Positions 58,156 through 64,000 of a stretch of 64,000 bases of DNA are shown in pieces (position 1 is the first letter of the stretch; every line of letters begins with the position of its first letter). Below the pieces are notes generated by a model. It was not told where the DNA came from. It did not search any database and saw only the letters and a program-made list of their open reading frames with translations. The DNA comes from Cladochytrium replicatum (taxonomy: Eukaryota; Chytridiomycota; Chytridiomycetes; Cladochytriales; Cladochytriaceae), in the NCBI GenBank assembly GCA_025526935.1, contig JAHLKD010000084.1:186001-250000 (forward strand), read 5' to 3'. Position numbers and translations under genes: made by a program.

Positions 58156-61100
58156 CAAGAACCAATGGCTCTTCCTGATAATCCGAATTACGAGGCGGAA
58201 GGAAATCGCCCACAGCGTCCGATAGTCATCGCCGGAGCTGCTGGCGGAGCTGCTAACGAAGCACGAGCACAATGGGAAGCAGAACTACGTGAACATTTGG
58301 CGATCGTCACACACAACAGTCACTTACGTACGCAACATCGTGCTGAGATGCAAGATTACCGTGCACAACAAGCGGACAATAACGTCGCAGTTGGAATTCT
58401 ATGCGAATGTTTCCCAAAACGCGACATGAATCGAGTCAGAGCTTATGCGTCAGCAAAAGGCAAAGTCGATGGACTTCGCCGAATTTTCAGTGCTGGCGGT
58501 CAAGCTCCGATCGAATCGTCTATGTGGGAGCAACGGCTGGTAGATCTGAAATGTACGAACGGTCAGTCGGCAGAAAGCGTTCAGCAGTTTGTGACCGACC
58601 TCACTGAGTTATTCGAACTCAAACTGAACTCTTTACCGGACGAACTCGTAATCAAGGATCTACTAAACCGGTTAGTCGCAAAAATCACGATGCAGACAAT
58701 TGAACTACGGACCCTCGTACCTTTTCTCGGAAAAATGATCACTTCTGCGTATGCCGAATGGGAACCGGCGTTAATACAAGATCCAATTGATGCTGCAAAC
58801 CCGAATGCTCCGCGACCTTTCCACCAAAAGCCAACGCATTACTTCGAAACAGTGTCAAATATCTTGACCGACCTAAACCAATTGGTCCAACTCAACGTCA
58901 CCATGGATGCCGGTGGGCCGAATGGGACAAAGAAGGCCATGAAGGCAAAGGCGAAGAAAGCGAAGGCGAAAGCGAAAGCCAAGGTTGCGAAGTCGGAGGA
59001 TATTTGTACCTTGCATCCGAACTCATCTCACACCAATGCTCAATGCCGTAAGCAGGGTGCCTCGGGTGGCTCAGGCAGTAGCGGTGGGAGTAGCAGTTCC
59101 ACTCGGACCAGGCAGTCGCAGGACTCCAGGTCGTCCACATCTTCTTCTGCAAAGAAGACAGATCTCACATGCAATTTCTGTGGCAAACGAGGACACAAGC
59201 AGTCGGCGTGTAAACGCTATCTCACTGCAAAGAGTCTTTGTTTAGACACGGATTTTCGTGCATTCATTGCCAGCCGTGGCGATGCAGGTGATGATTCGTC
59301 GGAGGACGAATCTACCGCCAAACCGGTGTTGACCAAGAAGGTAATCTTTGACCTTACCCAACCTACTTCTGTTGATAAAGATGCTGACACATACATCGGA
59401 AATATGTTTTCGATAGTGAACGCACACTCGGCACAGAAGGTTGTCTGTGTACATGTTCAAGCAAAGGATCGTGTGGGTTTGCTTGATACAGGCGCAACTG
59501 TTTGGATGACACCTAATCGTCATGCCTTTAGTTCACTGACGTATACGAATGACGAGGACGTGGTGGAACTAGCGGATAGTCATACAATTCCAGTTTGTGG
59601 TTTTGGAGATGTATCTGTAGTTTTACCCAATGGGCGAATTAAGATAATACACAACGCACTTTATGTTCCTGATCTCGAAGACACACTTGCATCAGTGTGT
59701 AGTATCATTGGAGACTCCGGGGACATTGTGAGTTTCACCAAAGACAAGGTTATCCTCACGCATGGTGATACGGATGAACACGTTATTATTGGGCGACGGG
59801 AAAGAGATTTGTACTATCTCTATGCTGATGTTAGTACCGTCGGAACTCACCAACCGCAGCATGCGATTGCTCAACGAGCTAAAGCAGTAGCTGTATCCGC
59901 AGAAGGTCTCGATCAGTCGATGGACTTTACATCCGGTGTACGATCTTCTCACGCGATGGGTCTCGATGTAATTTCAGACAACAACATTCGTCAAACGAAC
60001 GGATGATGAATGTCAACGAGCATCTCAAGATACAGTTGGAGTGAGCACCAACTTATCGCCAGTGACAGTACACGAACTTGCAAAGTTACACCAGCAGTTT
60101 GGTCACATCCACTTACGGACAATCTTTCGAACGGCAGAGAAGCTCAACATCAAAATGCCCAAGGTTGAACCAGATGCATTCAATCTTGTCAATAAATCAA
60201 TTATGCAGAATTGTTTGGTCTGTAGTCGCACGAAGCTGAAGCAGAAGCCGATTTATTCTACAATAAGTCGAGCTCCGAGGAAACTTTTCCGTCTGTTTTC
60301 CGATGTCGTACGTTTAATCTACGACGGACAGAAGAAGAGATATTGGCAGATCATTGTCGACGAACAACCTCGTTTCATCACAATCTACTTCCTGAATCGA
60401 AAGAGTGATGCGGTGGATAGTATGATTCGACATATCGCTGATGTGGAAAATCGCAATCACCCATTACACGTTGCTGAACTACGTTCCGATTCAGGAGAAT
60501 TGATTACTAAACGGTTGATCCAATGGTGCAATACCAAGATTCCTCGCATCCGCGTCCACCCAGCTCCTCCGTCAGTAAAGGAACTCGATGGTCTATCAGA
60601 GCGGAATATACAATCGATCAAGTATATGTCGGACGCGATGCTGCTACAAGCTGGACTACCACGAACACTTCAATTCGTGCAACTCTCCATCCTATACGCT
60701 GCGGTCGTCAAGAACGCTACTTTCCATTCAGCTGTGAATGCGATTCCGTACTGTGCTTACCTTGACAAGCGGATAGATTTGGCAACTATCCACGCCTTTG
60801 GAACACTCGTTAGTTTGTGGATCTCACACGAACAAAGGTTGGCGCGCAGAATCCGAGACAAGTCTGAACTAGGTCTGTTTCTCGGATACAAGGGTGAAGA
60901 CCTGAAGATCGTCATAGCACTCAATTTTCGGACAAACACAATAGGCGAATACTTCCATGTTACGTTCCACGAGGGAGTTTTTGTTGGTTATAATCCTACC
61001 CGACAGTTACTCGACGATCTTACGGTACAATATCCACTGAAGGCCGGGACATATTTCGATGTTGATCAAATACCAACCGGGGATCAGGGGGTGCAAGAGA

Positions 61101-63202
61101 CGACTGTTGAGTTTGTCTCAGACAATTTCCCGATTTCTACCGTTGCAGACGAAGAAATCGATGAGGATATAAACGACGACCCCATATATTACCGCTTAGA
61201 AGAAGCCGGTGACATGCATGTTGTTGAACATTTACATGGACTAGACGATGATGACCCAGACGATGCTGATTATGATCCAAATGCTGATTTATCGACTCCA
61301 CAATCCATTACTGAAGAATCTCCGAATTTGTCTTCCGTATCTCCTGTAGAGGAATATGATGCACAACTCGAAAGTGATCTTCAATTCATTGGAGAAGATG
61401 TCGACGAAGCATATGCAGCAAGAAAACGAAAACGTCAAGCAAGTGCAAATTTGTCGAACGCCAAAAGGAAACAAAATTCCTTGTTTACCCGGTCCGTTCC
61501 TAATATCGATTGGACCCTGAAGGCCGATTCCTCATATCCAACACAACCAATTGCGAATGGAAATATACGGACTGCACCAAAGACTCTTCGTGAGGCTTTA
61601 TCACGATCCGATGAGGCTCCATTCTGGTTAGCGGCGATGAAGGAGGAAGTTACACAACTAGTCGGCAACAATACTTGGGCCGAAACGTTTTTACCTGATG
61701 GACGGAATTTATTATCGGGCAAATGGGTTTTCACATATAAGCTTGACGAACATGGCAATATTACTCGATTCAAAGCACGTTGGGTCGTACGAGGATTTTC
61801 ACAGATTGAAGGATTGGATTTCGATGAAACCTATTCTCCAGTTACGAAAACGTCCACGATCCGTTTTCTGATTGCATTAGCAGCATTAGTCGGCATGATC
61901 ATATTCCAGTTTGATATCAAGGGTGCATATCTCAATGCGATACTGGAAGAAGAGAACTACGTCGAACTCCCTCATGGTTTCGGACGAGTAGATTTCCAGA
62001 ATCGACCCATCGTCTGCAGACTTATCAAAAGTCTGTACGGTCTACACCAGGCAGCTCGAGAATGGTACAAAACTCTTTGGAAACAATATCTCAGTGTTGG
62101 TTTCGTGCGGAATATTGCAGACATCTGTCATTTCTGGCGATACAATCCAACAAATAATACCCGCGAACACACTACCGTTCATGTCGATGATATACTACAT
62201 TTTTCCACAGATCCAAACGCATATCATCGGTTTCAGACCGATTTGGAAACTTCGTTCACAGTAGGCAGTACTTCGAAGGCGAAATGGATTCTGAAAATGG
62301 AGTTATTGCAGACAACGGAAGGATATTTCCTTAGCAATGCATTGTACGTAAAGAAGATTCTCGAAGAAGCGAATTTATGGGGTACCAACATCAAACCGAC
62401 CAAAACACCGATGTCAAAATCATATATCTTTGATGAGACCACACCAACACTGTCCGATGCCGAGGCAACACAATTTCGATCAATGTTAATGAAGATATCG
62501 TACGTGGCGACTAAGACACGACCGGATATTTCATACGCAGTCAATATTTTGGCACAACATCAGATTGATCCTCGACAGTCAGAATCAAAGGCTCTCTATC
62601 GATTACAACGATATTTACTCGGTACTTGGGATTACGGTTTACACTATACACGGACTGGTATCACGTCTCCGATGCTAAGACCCGACGGTCTCTACATGTT
62701 TGATTCGGCTAACAACCCACAAGGTTATGCCGATGCAGACTGGGCGGGCGATGCAGATAGATACTCACGAACCGGTTACGTGGTAATGTTCGCTAATGCG
62801 GCAATCAGTTGGCAGTCGATTCGACAACAGACTATTGCAGCCTCGTCGTCGGAAGCCGAACTGTATGCGCTGAACGAACTATCGCGTGAGATGAAGTGGA
62901 TGAAAAATCTTATGACGGGTATTGGAATTACGTCGTTCAATCCGCTCCGTTTATGGCAAGACAATCAATCCACCGAGTCTATCGCAAACAATCTGTTCAA
63001 CAACAAACGGACCAAACACATGGACGTTCGCGAGAGATTTGTGAATCTCCAAGTTGAACAGAAACATCAGGAGTTACACCATATGGATACTTCTGATATG
63101 ATCGCGGACATCTTAACTAAACCTCTTGGAAGTAAATTATACCTTAAACACAGGGGCTCGTTGGGGCTAGTCAGTCAGTCTTCACTTAATATACTATCTT
63201 GA
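58156..63202 (+). pseudogene. gag-pol of copia element 2, 5'-truncated and frameshifted
   Basis: The first available ATG is 58165. The frame runs through the rest of gag, the CCHC knuckle (about 59170-59216) and protease (LLDTGAT, about 59480), without the stop that splits gag and pol in element 1. One extra base near 60000 (AACGG against AAGG in element 1) ends the frame at 60006. The second part, 60041-63202, holds the integrase zinc region (60081-60245) and DDE core (to about 60600). Reverse transcriptase with VHVDDILHF (about 62180) and RNase H (DADWA, ASSSEAELYAL, KHMDVRERF) follow to the stop at 63200. Both truncation and frameshift make it non-autonomous. Confidence 0.9.
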
Positions 63203-63320
63203 ACGACCGGCTGGCGATGTCCATACAACTCACCTTTATTTCAATAGAATATCAACTTCAGCATTTACAGAAAGTTATGATCGGTTGAGTGATACTCTCG
63301 GTTGTACCTATCTAATGACT

Positions 63321-63329
63321 GAGGGGGTG
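63321..63329 (+). other. Polypurine tract of element 2
   Basis: GAGGGGGTG sits directly before the 3' LTR, identical to that of element 1. Confidence 0.7.
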
Positions 63330-63928
63330 TGTTAAGTATTTCGATTGATGGACTTGGCCAATCCAGTCATTGATAGTACAAAAACACAAACGCCCGATAT
63401 ACAGAAATGTCACTCTTCACTGAGCAACATTTCTAACTATTGAACTAAAGCATATAGATGATGATCTATTACGAGTTTGGATACCTCCGGTTATTTCTTC
63501 ATGGGTTATATTTATTGCGGCCATAGGTATAGTAAACTGTCATTACTTTTCTATCATCCACTTGTAGAAGTGAAGCCCGGATCAGATCACAGCAAAGGTT
63601 TACATATGATTAACGCGTTCGTGGGAATCATGTGTGAGAACAATCCTGTTGAGGAGAGCTAGATCTCACGCACAGCTTAGCATGATTATGCTTCGCTACG
63701 CCTGTGAGAAGAAGAGTCAAACCTTATCGCTTCGATCCAGATCTTCCGGAAGGAAAAGCCAAAACGACAGTACACTTATTTAAGGAGCCTGTGGCGATAC
63801 ACACAAGGAGCATTCTCTTGCGCTAGTACTTGTGACTCGCAATCTTCTTTATTCATCTCTTAGAAACATTAACCCGTGAATTAGCAACACACACAACCTG
63901 AGGATCCAGACCACAGCTTTGTTCAACA
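63330..63928 (+). repeat. LTR shared by element 2 (3') and a third copy (5')
   Basis: 599 bp, TGTTAAGTA to GTTCAACA. Upstream is the polypurine tract of element 2; downstream is the untranslated leader of another copy, so one LTR serves both. Confidence 0.9.
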
Positions 63929-64000
63929 CAATAGTTACGAATCGTTGCTTAACACATTTCTTTGGACAACAACGACAAGATGGGTTCAGGATCGAATGAC
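63929..64000 (+). mobile_element. Start of a third copia copy (runs off the window)
   Basis: The leader CAATAGTTACGAATCG and onward matches that inside the 5' LTR of element 1. A gag start at ATG 63980 follows (MGSGSND), which is absent from element 2. The rest lies beyond the window. Confidence 0.85.

Larger units (their letters stand above)
57557..63928 (+). mobile_element. Ty1/copia LTR retrotransposon, element 2
   Basis: About 6.4 kb with near-identical LTRs and a plus-strand gag-pol. The leader and the first roughly 50 codons of gag are deleted: the LTR end CAACACAA runs directly into AAGAACCAATGG of gag. It is nearly identical to element 1 but inverted. Its 3' LTR is also the 5' LTR of the next copy, since leader and gag start follow at 63929. 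Confidence 0.93.

Noticed and set aside
57704-63662. A 60-61 codon frame (MDTSGYFFMG...) that recurs at 49618-49803, 55576-55758, 57704-57889 and 63477-63662
   Set aside because: It recurs because it lies inside the LTR, and all four copies are LTRs. Conservation equals that of the rest of the LTR, so there is no sign of selection for a protein.
1-64000. CRISPR arrays, rRNA genes, telomere repeats
   Set aside because: No spaced direct-repeat array, no conserved rRNA stretch and no terminal repeat tract was seen.

Overview
The window is nuclear DNA of a fungus. Genes are split by many short GT-AG introns (mostly 44-67 nt), intergenic gaps are small, and there are retrotransposons and hAT transposons. 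A chitosanase, M43 metalloproteases and an ankyrin-like protein built on GHVxVLEWWKxSGL repeats point to a chytrid (Chytridiomycota, perhaps Chytridiales). That lineage call is inference; no marker gene settles it. I resolved exons by hand, asking for in-frame GT-AG joins that restore family motifs.

Positions 1-10 kb hold a broken ferroportin-like pseudogene and then a one-strand (minus) cluster of hydrolases: three paralogous secreted M43 metalloproteases, a CE2-type SGNH esterase and a small secreted protein. From 10 to 26.8 kb lie a large acidic repeat protein of unknown function, the WWK-repeat protein, RTF2, a GH46 chitosanase, an AlaX/Aarsd1 editing factor, a multi-pass membrane protein and an ICME-like alpha/beta hydrolase. 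From 26.8 to 32.5 kb is a transposon-scarred stretch with two hAT fragments and an uncertain coiled-coil gene. From 32.5 to 42.6 kb is a dense housekeeping block: a LAM/GRAMD1 sterol-transfer protein divergent from the ribosome-assembly GTPase LSG1, a VIP36-like lectin divergent from MPDU1 (both serve ER glycoprotein handling), and glucose-6-phosphate 1-epimerase. From 43.7 to 48.5 kb are two neighbouring small membrane proteins with PY motifs, a broken methyltransferase, RPS15 with an ATG-only first exon, and a broken COQ7.

From 49.3 kb to the end is a repeat block. Two Ty1/copia elements lie in opposite orientation as arms of about 6.4-6.5 kb around a 1.65 kb spacer that holds a third hAT fragment and an old LTR relic. 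The right element shares its 3' LTR with the start of yet another copy, which runs off the window. Both visible copies are broken, each by different single-base indels.

No tRNA, rRNA or CRISPR array was recognised. Several pseudogene calls rest on one-base indels, so base-level assembly error must be excluded before they are treated as biology.
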